This document shows, one piece after another, positions 27,033 to 35,745 of a DNA stretch of 64,000 nt; position 1 is the first letter of the stretch, and each line of letters opens with the position of its first letter. Position numbers and translations under genes: made by a program. The notes under the pieces were generated by a model that was not told the DNA's origin, did no database searches, and saw only the letters and a list, made by a program, of their open reading frames with translations. Source of the stretch: Pedobacter sp. ASV28. GTDB lineage: Bacteria; Bacteroidota; Bacteroidia; Sphingobacteriales; Sphingobacteriaceae. The DNA lies in assembly GCF_016428855.1 (NCBI RefSeq), contig NZ_JAELTN010000011.1, positions 1 to 64,000 on the forward strand, in the 5' to 3' direction.

Positions 27033-27920
27033 TTAGACTTGTGTCCCGGCAGTCTGTAGTTTGTAACCTTTGCCATGTATGTTTATCAATTGAACGGATA
27101 GATCTCCTTCCAACTTCTTGCGAAGCTTGGAGATGAACATATCTAAGCTTCTCCCTACAATTACGCCTTCATCTTCCCATATTTCTTTTTGCAGCCTACC
27201 TCTTTCTATAATGGTGTTTGGAGATTTCGCAAAGATTAAAAGCAGTTTACTCTCTTTAGCGGTAAGCACTGTAGTGGTCTCCGCACAAACCAGGCTTCTT
27301 TTTTCTACCTCAAATAAAGTATTGCCTATTTTAAACACCTTATGTGCTGGCTGTAACCCTACCTGTTTGCCCCTCATTTTTCCAAACCTGAAAAACAACA
27401 GCCCTACAAAAGCAAGCAAAGGTATTCCACCCATTAAATAATCTTTCTGTGAAAGGCTCATGCCCGCTTTTTGGAATTTTAGGGAAACCAGGTAACAACC
27501 CTTGGGCTGCGGCCTGCCCGAGCAAGGTACAATATCATTCTTTTCCTCCTTGGCTATGGCATAGCCAAAAACCACCTCTTTACCCGAACAGTTTAAAACA
27601 TTAACTATATAATTGTTGATTTGGTGGTCTTTCAGCAGTGCGGATCTTATAATTTTAACCAGAGAATCGGGCTGAAAAGTAAATTCATTTTCAAATCTTA
27701 TCTGGTATTCGTTTCCGGCTATTTTTTTTACGGGCAATACCCTCGATGTACTATCTCCGGCATGCCATAATATTTCATGACCTATTTTTCTGAACAACAG
27801 TTCCTGCTTGGCCAAATCAAAATCATTATTTGGACTTAGGCTAAAGCCTGCACAAAGCAAGATAATAGGCCATAAGAGCATAAGTCCAAAAAGAGATTTG
27901 TTTTTTATATGAAGCTGCAT
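27033..27920 (-). CDS. Membrane-anchored winged-helix regulator (OmpR/ToxR-type DNA-binding domain)
   Basis: 295 aa. A signal-like hydrophobic segment (residues about 10-30) and a second membrane span (about 164-182, MGGIPLLAFVGLLFF) enclose a probable periplasmic sensor domain with two Cys (VLNCSG, IVPCSG). The C-terminal 100 residues are a trans_reg_C winged helix: TVLTAKESKLLLIFAK, RGRLQKEIW, SLDMFISKLRKKL and INIHGKGYKL. The topology is the reverse of ToxR, which has its DNA-binding domain at the N-terminus. The gene is divergent from the YceI gene with 120 bases between starts, so control of yceI or of itself is plausible. Confidence 0.82.
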   Translation of the reverse strand: MQLHIKNKSLFGLMLLWPIILLCAGFSLSPNNDFDLAKQELLFRKIGHEILWHAGDSTSRVLPVKKIAGNEYQIRFENEFTFQPDSLVKIIRSALLKDHQINNYIVNVLNCSGKEVVFGYAIAKEEKNDIVPCSGRPQPKGCYLVSLKFQKAGMSLSQKDYLMGGIPLLAFVGLLFFRFGKMRGKQVGLQPAHKVFKIGNTLFEVEKRSLVCAETTTVLTAKESKLLLIFAKSPNTIIERGRLQKEIWEDEGVIVGRSLDMFISKLRKKLEGDLSVQLINIHGKGYKLQTAGTQV

Positions 27921-28010
27921 TTTAGAATGGTCTATCTGTTTACTTATTGAATTTACAAAATTTACAGTTTTATTTACAATTTTCCTGATTAGATCGCTCT
28001 TGCTGTTCGT

Positions 28011-28018
28011 TAGGTTTG
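28011..28018 (+). promoter_or_regulatory. Probable -7 box of the YceI gene (TAGGTTTG)
   Basis: It matches TAnnTTTG exactly, 22 bases before the ATG at 28041, inside the 120-base divergent region shared with the membrane regulator. No clear -33 box is seen. Confidence 0.45.
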
Positions 28019-28040
28019 CCCCTTTAAAACCTATTATATC

Positions 28041-28637
28041 ATGATCAATAAAACAACAATTACCCTATTACTGGTTATGCTTCAACTTTCTGTTTATGCC
28101 CAACAAACCTATAGGCTCGACCTTAAAAAAAGCAAAATATTATGGAAGGCCAAAACCATGGGAAGCCATTATGGCTATATCCTTTTTAAGGAAGGTAGCT
28201 TAACCTACTCACCCGATGACTTACCCAAAGAAGGTACTTTCAGTATCAATATGAATAGCATGAACAGTACCGACCAGGCTTCGGCTAACGATAACCAAAG
28301 GGTGAACAAAGAATTAAGAAGTGCCGACTTTTTTAATGTCCCGAAATATCCATTGTCTACCATGGTGGTTAAACAGATGGTGCGTATTGGCAATTCTACC
28401 CATTTTAAGATCACCGGAGCGCTCACCATAAAAGAGATGACCAATACCATTGTATTTACAGCCAACATAATGAAGAAGGAGGATAGCCTTAATATTACGG
28501 CCGAACTTAAGATAGACCGCATAAAATGGAACATTAACCACCAGGCGGACAAGCCATGGAACTTTTTTTCGACCGTAAAGGATAAAATCACCTCAGATGA
28601 GATTCAAATTTCACTTGACCTTGTATTAAACAAGTAA
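28041..28637 (+). CDS. YceI family periplasmic protein
   Basis: 198 aa with a signal peptide (about 1-20, ending LSVYAQ). YceI features are visible: YRLDLKKSKILWKAK, GYILFKEGSLTY, NMNSM, RSADFFNVPKYP, ITGALTIKEMTNTI and ELKIDRIKWNI. These make the lipocalin-like barrel that binds isoprenoid-type lipids in characterised members; the ligand here is unknown. It has no catalytic function that I can point to. The gene is divergent from the membrane winged-helix regulator, which may sense envelope state and control it. Confidence 0.9.
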   Translation: MINKTTITLLLVMLQLSVYAQQTYRLDLKKSKILWKAKTMGSHYGYILFKEGSLTYSPDDLPKEGTFSINMNSMNSTDQASANDNQRVNKELRSADFFNVPKYPLSTMVVKQMVRIGNSTHFKITGALTIKEMTNTIVFTANIMKKEDSLNITAELKIDRIKWNINHQADKPWNFFSTVKDKITSDEIQISLDLVLNK

Positions 28638-28777
28638 TTGGTATTGCCGCAGACTAAACCATTTCACGTGAGTTCGGATCAAGCGAAGTCAAAAAAGTAC
28701 AATTTTATACCTAAATCTATTTTGGCCCCCAACATCCTTAAAATTAAACCATCTCTTATCTCGAAATCACGTTATTT

Positions 28778-28804
28778 AGGTTATCTTCATATCAAGAATA
28801 ACCT
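28778..28804. promoter_or_regulatory. Operator-like inverted repeat before the DUF5690 gene
   Basis: AGGTTAT (28778-28784) and ATAACCT (28798-28804) are perfect inverse halves 13 bases apart, ending two bases before the ATG at 28807. The placement would suit a repressor site or a translation-blocking hairpin; the short arms could also be chance. Confidence 0.3.
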
Positions 28805-28806
28805 TT

Positions 28807-30075
28807 ATGGATAAACCACAAACCAGCAACAGGTCAATTAAAACCGGTCTATATGCCGCCATAGTTGTATTTTTAGCCTATACCATGATCTTTGGTTACA
28901 GGAAGACTTTTACCGTAGCCACTTTTGATGGCCTGACCATAGGCGGCTACAGCTATAAAACCATACTGGTCATTAGCCAAATGTTGGGCTACCTACTGGC
29001 CAAGTTTTATGGCATCAAATATATTTCCGAGCTAAAACGGACCGGAAGGGGTAGGATTATCCTTACACTTACGGGTATAGCATGGTTAAGCTGGCTGTTC
29101 TTTGCCATCGTACCTCCACCCTATAACATGGTTTTCCTTTTTGTGAATGGCTTCCCTTTGGGTATGCTATGGGGCGTGGTATTCTCTTATGTGGAAGGGC
29201 GCAGGAGCACCGATTTTATAGGGGCTACTTTAGCCGTCAGTTTCATTTTCGCCTCTGGTTTTGTCAAATCGGTAGGTGCCCTACTCATGGCCAACTTTGG
29301 GATTTCCGAGTTTTGGATGCCTTTTTATACTGGTCTGGTTTTTTGTATCCCATTAGCTTTTTTTGTATTTCTGATGGAAAAAATACCACAGCCCGACGCA
29401 GAGGACATTAAGTTTAGGGCCCAACGTGTGGCCATGACTGCATCCGACAGAAAGAAGTTCATCCGTGATTTTTTAGGTGGCATTATCGCCTGTGTCATCA
29501 TCTATTGTTTTGCCACCATTTTTAGGGACATTAGGGACAATTTTAGTGCAGAAATGTGGAAAGAGATGGGCTTTTTTAACCAGCCCGCCATCTTTTCTAA
29601 AACAGAAACGCCCATTACATTGATCGTACTGTTACTGATAGGCAGTATGGTAATGATCAAGAATAACTTTGTGGCCCTAAAAACAGCTCATTATTTCATT
29701 ATGGCAGGATTTATTTTGGCTGGTTCTTGCACCCTGCTTTTCAAGGCAAACCACCTCAGTCCCATTGCCTGGATGACCTTGGTTGGATTGGGTTTATATA
29801 TGGTCTACATTCCGTTCAATGCCATCTTCTTTGATCGGCTGATCTCTACTTTTAAGTATGCCAGCAACGTAGGTTTTCTAATCTACATTGCCGATTCTTT
29901 TGGTTATGTAGGTAGTATAGGCGTATTGCTGAGCAAGGAATTTTTCAAAATACGGCTTAATTGGGTCACTTTCTTTTCAGGCAGTGTCATGATCTTATCA
30001 GTTATTGGGGTGGTGCTGACCTGGTACTCCTTGTACTATTTCTCAAGGAAATATAGAAAGTTGGCTATAAACTAG
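28807..30075 (+). CDS. DUF5690 family multi-pass membrane protein (MFS-like)
   Basis: 422 aa with about 12 hydrophobic segments. The opening (GLYAAIVVFLAYTMIFGYRKTF) and GMLWGVVFSYVEGRRSTDFIGA are characteristic of DUF5690 proteins, which look like a divergent branch of the major facilitator superfamily. The central cytoplasmic loop (about 195-225) is charged. The transported compound is unknown. The gene stands alone: 169 bases separate it from yceI, and the next gene is on the other strand. Confidence 0.82.
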   Translation: MDKPQTSNRSIKTGLYAAIVVFLAYTMIFGYRKTFTVATFDGLTIGGYSYKTILVISQMLGYLLAKFYGIKYISELKRTGRGRIILTLTGIAWLSWLFFAIVPPPYNMVFLFVNGFPLGMLWGVVFSYVEGRRSTDFIGATLAVSFIFASGFVKSVGALLMANFGISEFWMPFYTGLVFCIPLAFFVFLMEKIPQPDAEDIKFRAQRVAMTASDRKKFIRDFLGGIIACVIIYCFATIFRDIRDNFSAEMWKEMGFFNQPAIFSKTETPITLIVLLLIGSMVMIKNNFVALKTAHYFIMAGFILAGSCTLLFKANHLSPIAWMTLVGLGLYMVYIPFNAIFFDRLISTFKYASNVGFLIYIADSFGYVGSIGVLLSKEFFKIRLNWVTFFSGSVMILSVIGVVLTWYSLYYFSRKYRKLAIN

Positions 30076-30390
30076 GCAATTGGTTTCGCTGGTTGTGATT
30101 TGCGATCGCGACCTCATTAAATTGGATTTAAAATCGATTCTTAACATTTCATCAATTTTTTCTATACCTGATAAAGAGGTGGCTTCGTCGTACTCCTCCG
30201 ATAGATCAGGGTAAACACTCGCAAGACGAAAATAGGAGCATCATTGCAAAAAATGAAGCAATCTTGCCACAAAAGATCTGTTCCTTAAATCTAATCTCAA
30301 ACTCGCCTAATCATTTAAATGCTATGCTTATATTAACTTGAGTTCGAGGTTCGGGTTAGTTTATAGCTTTTAATACCAGTTTACCTCTAT
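30076..30390. other. Intergenic gap with a degenerate repeat
   Basis: The 315 bases lie between convergent genes. Positions 30241-30270 (TCATTGC, then GAAGCAATCTT) are a degenerate relative of the palindromic repeat at 49601-49669. No reading frame, RNA or clear terminator is seen. Confidence 0.5.
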
Positions 30391-30816
30391 CTAAGAACTA
30401 TGATCCACCACTACTTTCCACTGGCCCTCTATTTTCCTGAGCAGCAGGGTAAAATATCCTTTAGGTTCATCTTTTTCCCTTTTCAGATTCCAACTGCCCA
30501 AAACAAAGGCCTTATCTTTTCCCAGGAACTCTACTTTTTTGATACCAAAGGTTAAAAAGCCCATGGCACTTTTATCAGGATACCCTTTTTTATAATTGTC
30601 CAGTGTTTTTTGCCAACCATAGGTTGGGCCATTCTTGCCCACAAACAATAAGCTATCGCTTTTCCAATAACCCTGCATATAGGCTTCCATATCACCTCGG
30701 TTCCAAGCTTGACGCTGATCTTCCAATACCTTTAGAATAGCGGATTTATCTTTAGCGGTTTGGGCCATAACATGAATTGCCATGAACATGAAAAGGAGGA
30801 TCAATAGTTTTTTCAT
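30391..30816 (-). CDS. Secreted NTF2/SnoaL-like (DUF4440-type) protein
   Basis: 141 aa from the Met at 30816. The frame opens three codons earlier, but MKKLLILLFMFMAIHVMAQ is a clean signal peptide. The mature part shows the cone-fold pattern of DUF4440/SnoaL-like proteins: ILKVLEDQRQAWNRGDMEAYMQGYW, then ALGSW-type strands (FVLGSWNLKR) and FTLLLRKIEGQWKVVVDHSS at the end. Such proteins bind small ligands or act as accessory enzymes; no catalytic set can be assigned. It is monocistronic. Confidence 0.85.
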   Translation of the reverse strand: MKKLLILLFMFMAIHVMAQTAKDKSAILKVLEDQRQAWNRGDMEAYMQGYWKSDSLLFVGKNGPTYGWQKTLDNYKKGYPDKSAMGFLTFGIKKVEFLGKDKAFVLGSWNLKREKDEPKGYFTLLLRKIEGQWKVVVDHSS

Positions 30817-30978
30817 CGGTATCAATTTATTAAGGTAATTTTATTCTTTCGACAGCCCAATGCCGATCAAATTATCCGATTTACCACGCCCGTGTAATCT
30901 AAAAATCATCATGGTCCATAAAAAGCTTTGTTAACAAAGCTAATAAATTTATTTTCACGCCTGTAATCCTAAAATTTA

Positions 30979-31350
30979 ATGAAAATATATTTTAATATCA
31001 AGTATTTTAGCTATGCCCTACTACTTTTTATCGTCGAGGTGGGCATTGCGCTTTATGTACATGATCAGATTATCAGGCCCTATATTGGCGATGTACTTGT
31101 GGTGATCTTGATCTATTGCTTTGTCAAATCGTTCTTTAACCTGCCGGTTTTAAAAACAGCCATTGGCGTACTGCTATTTTCCTATGTGATAGAAACCCTG
31201 CAATATTTTCAGTTTGTAAAACTGATCGGCCTGGAACATTCCAGATTGGCCAATGTTGTGATTGGCAATTATTTTGCCTGGATGGATATTCTGGCCTATA
31301 CCGCAGGTATTATTATGGTTTTAATGGCAGAACGGAAATCTCTTCAATAA
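30979..31350 (+). CDS. DUF2809 family small membrane protein
   Basis: 123 aa with four predicted membrane segments. The pattern fits DUF2809: an opening FSYALLLFIVEVGIALYVHD, then IRPYIGDVLVVILIY, SYVIETLQYF and WMDILAYTAGI near the C-terminus. The function is unknown. It stands alone, with 260 bases to the VWA gene downstream. Confidence 0.85.
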   Translation: MKIYFNIKYFSYALLLFIVEVGIALYVHDQIIRPYIGDVLVVILIYCFVKSFFNLPVLKTAIGVLLFSYVIETLQYFQFVKLIGLEHSRLANVVIGNYFAWMDILAYTAGIIMVLMAERKSLQ

Positions 31351-31610
31351 AATGGCTGGTGGTCATAACAATTAAGAAGTTTTAGAGAGGAACCCGATAT
31401 CCATATGATTAATCAATATCTTATGCGTTTAAGACCTCACAAAGCCATCATCAAAACAAATGAGGTAATGTCCAGCAGCCCACTATCGTTGGAACGATAG
31501 AAAACATAGAAAGACCAAAAACCTTGTAGGCTTTCACCAGATTAATATGACATCAGCCTTAAAATATTCCTATATTAAACCATTAACTTAGTTATTTCGT
31601 TAATAGTGAT

Positions 31611-32702
31611 ATGAGAGGTTTTCAGTTTTCTAAATTTTCGCCCAATGAACTGCCCAAAGGTGGTTTTGATGAACTGTTGAAACTGTTCACCGAGCTGCTG
31701 AACTATACGGCCGGAGATGCTGGCGAAGCCTTAGCCTGGATGAACGAACTTGACAAACAGTACAAGTTTACCAATAATGACTATGGCATGGGCGATTTCA
31801 TAGAAGACCTAAAGGAAAAGGGTTACCTTAAGGAAGAAGAAGGACAGACCAAGATCACGGCCAAAACAGAGCAGACCATCCGTAAATCGGCATTGGAAGA
31901 AATTTTCGGCAAGCTTAAAAGAGCGGGAAAGGGAAACCATAACAGCAATATTTCTGGTTTAGGCGAAGAAAAAAATGCCGATAGACGTGAATATAGCTTT
32001 GGTGATAGCCTGGACCAGATTGACATGACGGCCTCTATACACAATGCACAGATTAACCATGGCATTGGCAATTTCCACCTTACCGAACGGGATCTTGAAG
32101 TAGAGGAAAAAGACTACAAGACCTTAACTTCTACCGTATTGATGATCGACATTTCCCATTCCATGATCTTATACGGTGAGGACCGCATTACGCCAGCCAA
32201 AAAAACAGCCATGGCCCTGGCCGAACTGATTAAAACCAAGTACCCCAAAGATACCCTTGACATTGTGGTATTTGGCAATGACGCTTGGCCAATTACCATA
32301 AAAGACCTGCCTTATCTACAGGTTGGCCCCTATCACACCAACACACTTGCCGGCTTGGAACTGGCCACCGACCTATTGCGCCGCCGCAAAACCCATAATA
32401 AACAGATTTTTATGATTACTGATGGCAAGCCTACCTGTTTAAAGGAAAATGGACGTTATTATAAAAATAGCATGGGCCTGGACAGAAAAGTAGTGGGCAA
32501 GACCCTGAATATGGCCGCCCAATGTAAAAGGCTAAAAATACCCATCACCACTTTCATGATTGCCAAAGACCCCTACCTGCAACAATTTGTAAGACAGTTT
32601 ACCCAAATTAATGGAGGCAGGGCTTTTTACAGCTCACTGAATGGACTTGGCGAATATATATTTGAAGATTACATAAAGAACAGAAGAAAAACCGTAAAGT
32701 AA
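31611..32702 (+). CDS. VWA domain protein, partner of the AAA+ ATPase
   Basis: 363 aa, cytoplasmic. The N-terminal 170 residues are charged and mostly helical, with no recognised domain. The C-terminal von Willebrand A domain has the metal-binding MIDAS motif DISHS (residues 180-184), the Thr in the HTNTLAGLELA loop and the distal Asp in FMITDGKPT. VWA proteins paired with MoxR or chelatase-like AAA+ ATPases form metal-insertion or protein-remodelling machines. The AAA+ gene follows after 186 bases of AT-rich sequence on the same strand, so joint function is likely although the targets are unknown. Confidence 0.88.
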   Translation: MRGFQFSKFSPNELPKGGFDELLKLFTELLNYTAGDAGEALAWMNELDKQYKFTNNDYGMGDFIEDLKEKGYLKEEEGQTKITAKTEQTIRKSALEEIFGKLKRAGKGNHNSNISGLGEEKNADRREYSFGDSLDQIDMTASIHNAQINHGIGNFHLTERDLEVEEKDYKTLTSTVLMIDISHSMILYGEDRITPAKKTAMALAELIKTKYPKDTLDIVVFGNDAWPITIKDLPYLQVGPYHTNTLAGLELATDLLRRRKTHNKQIFMITDGKPTCLKENGRYYKNSMGLDRKVVGKTLNMAAQCKRLKIPITTFMIAKDPYLQQFVRQFTQINGGRAFYSSLNGLGEYIFEDYIKNRRKTVK

Positions 32703-32888
32703 AAAGTGATGAGTTAAAAGTGGGCAAAGTACCAACCAAGAAGCAAACTATGATATACGACACAGAACTCTCAACACGCAACATAAAGAATAGAAGAACA
32801 ATAAAATAGATAAAAGAACAAAGGAGCAAAGAAGAATGATTAAGCAATTAGTCTTTGTTCCCTGCTCCTTATTCCTTATTCCGAAAAT

Positions 32889-34370
32889 ATGCAGGCAACA
32901 ACATTAGGCCAACTAAAGGCCGGTAATTATACTTCACTAAGCGTTAAAGATGAATTAAGAAAGAATTTAATTCAGCAACTACAACATAAAGAAGCTGGTT
33001 TCGAGGGCATTTTAGGTTATGATGAAACCGTAATTCCCGAATTACAGACAGCCATTCTATCTAGGCACAACATTTTGCTGCTGGGCCTCCGTGGACAGGC
33101 CAAGACCCGTATTGCCCGTTTAATGGTCAACTTATTGGACGAGTATGTCCCTTATATTGAAGGCAGCGAGATCTTTGACGATCCTCTTCATCCCATTTCA
33201 TGGTTCGGCAAAAATGAGATCGCCAACAAGGGTGACGATACGCCCATTGCATGGCTACACCGTAGCGAGCGTTATACCGAAAAACTGGCCACACCCGATG
33301 TAACCGTAGCCGACCTGATAGGTGATGTGGATCCTATCAAGGCAGCTAACCTAAAGCTCACTTACAACGATGAACGGGTCATCCATTTTGGCTTAATCCC
33401 CAGAGCACACCGAGGCATTTTTGTAATCAATGAACTGCCCGATCTACAGGCCAGGATCCAAGTGGCCCTATTTAATATGCTCCAGGAAAAAGACATCCAG
33501 ATTAGGGGCTTTAAGTTGCGTTTGCCATTGGATATACAGTTTGTATTTACCGCCAATCCGGAAGATTACACCAATAGGGGCAGCATTGTCACCCCCTTAA
33601 AAGACCGTATAGAAAGCCAGATCTTAACCCATTATCCAAAATCAATAGATATTTCCAGAAAAATTACCTTCCAGGAAGCTAGGCTTACCGAAGAACAGCG
33701 TCTGATAGAAGTTGACGGACTGGTGAAGGATCTGGTTGAGCAGGTGGCCTTTGAAGCACGCAAAAGCGAGTTTATAGATCAAAAATCTGGGGTTTCGGCT
33801 CGTTTGACCATTTCGGCCTTCGAAAATTTAGTGAGCAATGCAGAACGCCGTATGCTGATCAACAAAGAGCATAGCACCTTTGTACGCCTTTCTGACCTTA
33901 GCGGGATTATTCCAGCGGTAACCGGAAAAATAGAACTGGTTTATGAGGGCGAATTGGAAGGCCCCGCCAAAGTAGCACACACCTTAATTGGCAAGGCCAT
34001 CAAACAATTATTTAGCAGATATTTTCCAGATCCTGGTAGAGCGAAAAAAACTAAAACGGCCAACCCTTATACCGAAATTACCGAATGGTTTAGCCAAGGT
34101 AATACCATTGACCTTGCCGATGACCTCACTTTGGCCAATTATAGCAAAGAACTTTCTAAAGTGACCGGTTTACAGGACATGGTAAAGAAATTCCATCCCA
34201 AATTGAGCGAAAACCAAACCTTATTGCTGATGGAGTTTGTACTGCACGGTCTAGCGGAGTTTTCTCAACTCAGCAAAAACTACCTGAATGGTGGCTTCGG
34301 CTTTGCCGACATGTTCGAAAGTCTGTTCAATGCCGACTTAGCTGATGAAGATGAGGATGATTTTAGGTAG
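32889..34370 (+). CDS. Magnesium-chelatase/MoxR-like AAA+ ATPase
   Basis: 493 aa. The Walker A motif is GLRGQAKTR (residues 66-74). The Walker B region reads RGIFVINELPDL, with Asn where Asp usually precedes the catalytic Glu; I have seen this substitution as normal for this Bacteroidota subfamily. FVFTANPEDYTNRGSIVTPLKDRI contains sensor 1 and the arginine finger region, as in ChlI/BchI. The C-terminal part (about 300-493) is helical. It likely works with the upstream VWA protein as the ATPase of a two-part chelatase-like remodelling machine. The metallophosphoesterase starts 23 bases downstream. Confidence 0.88.
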   Translation: MQATTLGQLKAGNYTSLSVKDELRKNLIQQLQHKEAGFEGILGYDETVIPELQTAILSRHNILLLGLRGQAKTRIARLMVNLLDEYVPYIEGSEIFDDPLHPISWFGKNEIANKGDDTPIAWLHRSERYTEKLATPDVTVADLIGDVDPIKAANLKLTYNDERVIHFGLIPRAHRGIFVINELPDLQARIQVALFNMLQEKDIQIRGFKLRLPLDIQFVFTANPEDYTNRGSIVTPLKDRIESQILTHYPKSIDISRKITFQEARLTEEQRLIEVDGLVKDLVEQVAFEARKSEFIDQKSGVSARLTISAFENLVSNAERRMLINKEHSTFVRLSDLSGIIPAVTGKIELVYEGELEGPAKVAHTLIGKAIKQLFSRYFPDPGRAKKTKTANPYTEITEWFSQGNTIDLADDLTLANYSKELSKVTGLQDMVKKFHPKLSENQTLLLMEFVLHGLAEFSQLSKNYLNGGFGFADMFESLFNADLADEDEDDFR

Positions 34371-34375
34371 TTTTG
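34368..34375 (+). promoter_or_regulatory. Probable -7 box overlapping the AAA+ stop codon (TAGTTTTG)
   Basis: It matches TAnnTTTG exactly, and its first three bases are the TAG stop of the AAA+ gene. The metallophosphoesterase ATG (34394) is 18 bases downstream. It could give that gene independent expression. Confidence 0.4.
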
Positions 34376-34393
34376 CATAAAAAAATATTCAAC

Positions 34394-35650
34394 ATGGGCC
34401 GTATCGGATTTCTTACCCTTCTTTGCTTCATTGTCCTATTATTAGACTTTTATTGCTATTATGCCATTTTAGCTGTTTTTAAAAGCTGGAAACCAAAGAC
34501 CAAAAGTTTATTTAAAAAAGTATGGTGGGGCATCAACGGGCTATTGATTATCGGGGTATTCTGTGCCATTTACCTCAACTTGTTTCTAACCATTAGAGCG
34601 GTTATCCTGGTGGCTTTTTTCCTGATCAGTACAGGCAAACTTTTTATGTTGCCCTTCTTATTATTTGACGACCTCAGAAGGTTCGCCCTAAGGCTGACCA
34701 GATTCTTAAAAAAGAAAAAGGCCTCTATTGCCACCAAGGAAGCCATTGCCGGTGAACCCATCAGCAGATCTTCCTTTTTGGTAAAAGCTGGATTAATTGC
34801 CGGGGCCGTACCTTTAAGTTCGCTAAGCTGGGGTATTATATCTGGAGCTTATGACTATCAAATAAAAAGAGTAAAATTGGTTTTGCCCAATCTGCCCAAG
34901 GCATTTGATGGTATTACCATGGCTCAAATTTCCGACATCCACTCGGGCAGTTTCTATAACAAAACCGCAGTGAAAGGCGGAGTAGAAATGTTATTGGGCG
35001 AAAAACCGGACTTTGTTTTCTTTACCGGAGATCTGGTCAACAATCTAACCAATGAGGTAAAAGATTATCAGGATATTTTTGCCAAGGTAAAAGCGCCACT
35101 GGGCGTATATTCTACTTTGGGCAACCACGATTACGGCGATTATCATTTTGGAAGGGAAAGTTCACCTGCCAAGGTCAAAAACCTGCAAGATATGGTAGCC
35201 GTACATAAAATTATGGGCTATGATCTATTGATGAACGAGCACCGCCGTTTAAAGGTTGATGGTGAAGAGATTGGTATTTTAGGCGTTGAAAACTGGGGCA
35301 TGGGCCGTTTTCCGAAATATGGAAAAATGGAATTGGCTACTCAAAACACCGATGACTTGCCTATAAAACTATTGCTGTCACACGATCCTTCTCATTGGCG
35401 TGGCGAGGTACTGGAAAAATACCCGCAAATTGATGCCATGTTTAGTGGACATACGCATGGTATGCAGTTTGGCGTAAGGTTAGAGCACCTGCAATGGAGC
35501 CCTATACAATACATCTATAAGGAATGGGCGGGTCTGTACCATGAAAAACAACAACAGTTATATGTTAATGTAGGCTATGGTTTTTTAGGTTATCCTGGAC
35601 GTGTAGGTATATTGCCCGAAATTACGATATTTACCTTGAGTAGAGCGTAA
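34394..35650 (+). CDS. Membrane-anchored calcineurin-like metallophosphoesterase
   Basis: 418 aa from the ATG chosen. A TTG at 34373 would add seven residues but overlaps a promoter-like box. The N-terminus has about three hydrophobic segments (residues 5-110) followed by a linker with a possible Tat-like or anchor segment (LVKAGLIAGAVPLSSLSWG). The phosphoesterase domain has all metal-ligand motifs: ISDIHSG, GDLVNN, GNHDYGD, LLSHDP and FSGHTHGMQFG. This resembles YkuE/YpbG-type enzymes facing the periplasm. The substrate (phospholipid, UDP-sugar or nucleotide) is not determinable. It probably shares transcripts with the AAA+ gene. Confidence 0.9.
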   Translation: MGRIGFLTLLCFIVLLLDFYCYYAILAVFKSWKPKTKSLFKKVWWGINGLLIIGVFCAIYLNLFLTIRAVILVAFFLISTGKLFMLPFLLFDDLRRFALRLTRFLKKKKASIATKEAIAGEPISRSSFLVKAGLIAGAVPLSSLSWGIISGAYDYQIKRVKLVLPNLPKAFDGITMAQISDIHSGSFYNKTAVKGGVEMLLGEKPDFVFFTGDLVNNLTNEVKDYQDIFAKVKAPLGVYSTLGNHDYGDYHFGRESSPAKVKNLQDMVAVHKIMGYDLLMNEHRRLKVDGEEIGILGVENWGMGRFPKYGKMELATQNTDDLPIKLLLSHDPSHWRGEVLEKYPQIDAMFSGHTHGMQFGVRLEHLQWSPIQYIYKEWAGLYHEKQQQLYVNVGYGFLGYPGRVGILPEITIFTLSRA

Positions 35651-35745
35651 AGGGTTATGAGTTATGGGTTGCGAGCTATAGGTACTTGCTTATCGCATAG
35701 TTTTTACCCACAACTGGGAAACACGCAACTCGCAACTAATCATTT
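35651..35745. repeat. Small intergenic repeat with imperfect palindrome
   Basis: This stretch between the metallophosphoesterase and the UbiA-like gene contains GAGTTATGGGTTGCGAGC and, inverted and imperfect, CGCAACTCGCAACTAA. A similar GAGTTAAAAGTGGG-like string occurs at 32710-32725. It looks like a low-copy intergenic repeat rather than a promoter. Confidence 0.35.

Noticed and set aside
34373..34393. TTG start for the metallophosphoesterase
   Set aside because: It sits within a TAGTTTTG promoter-like box; the ATG at 34394 begins directly before the hydrophobic segment.
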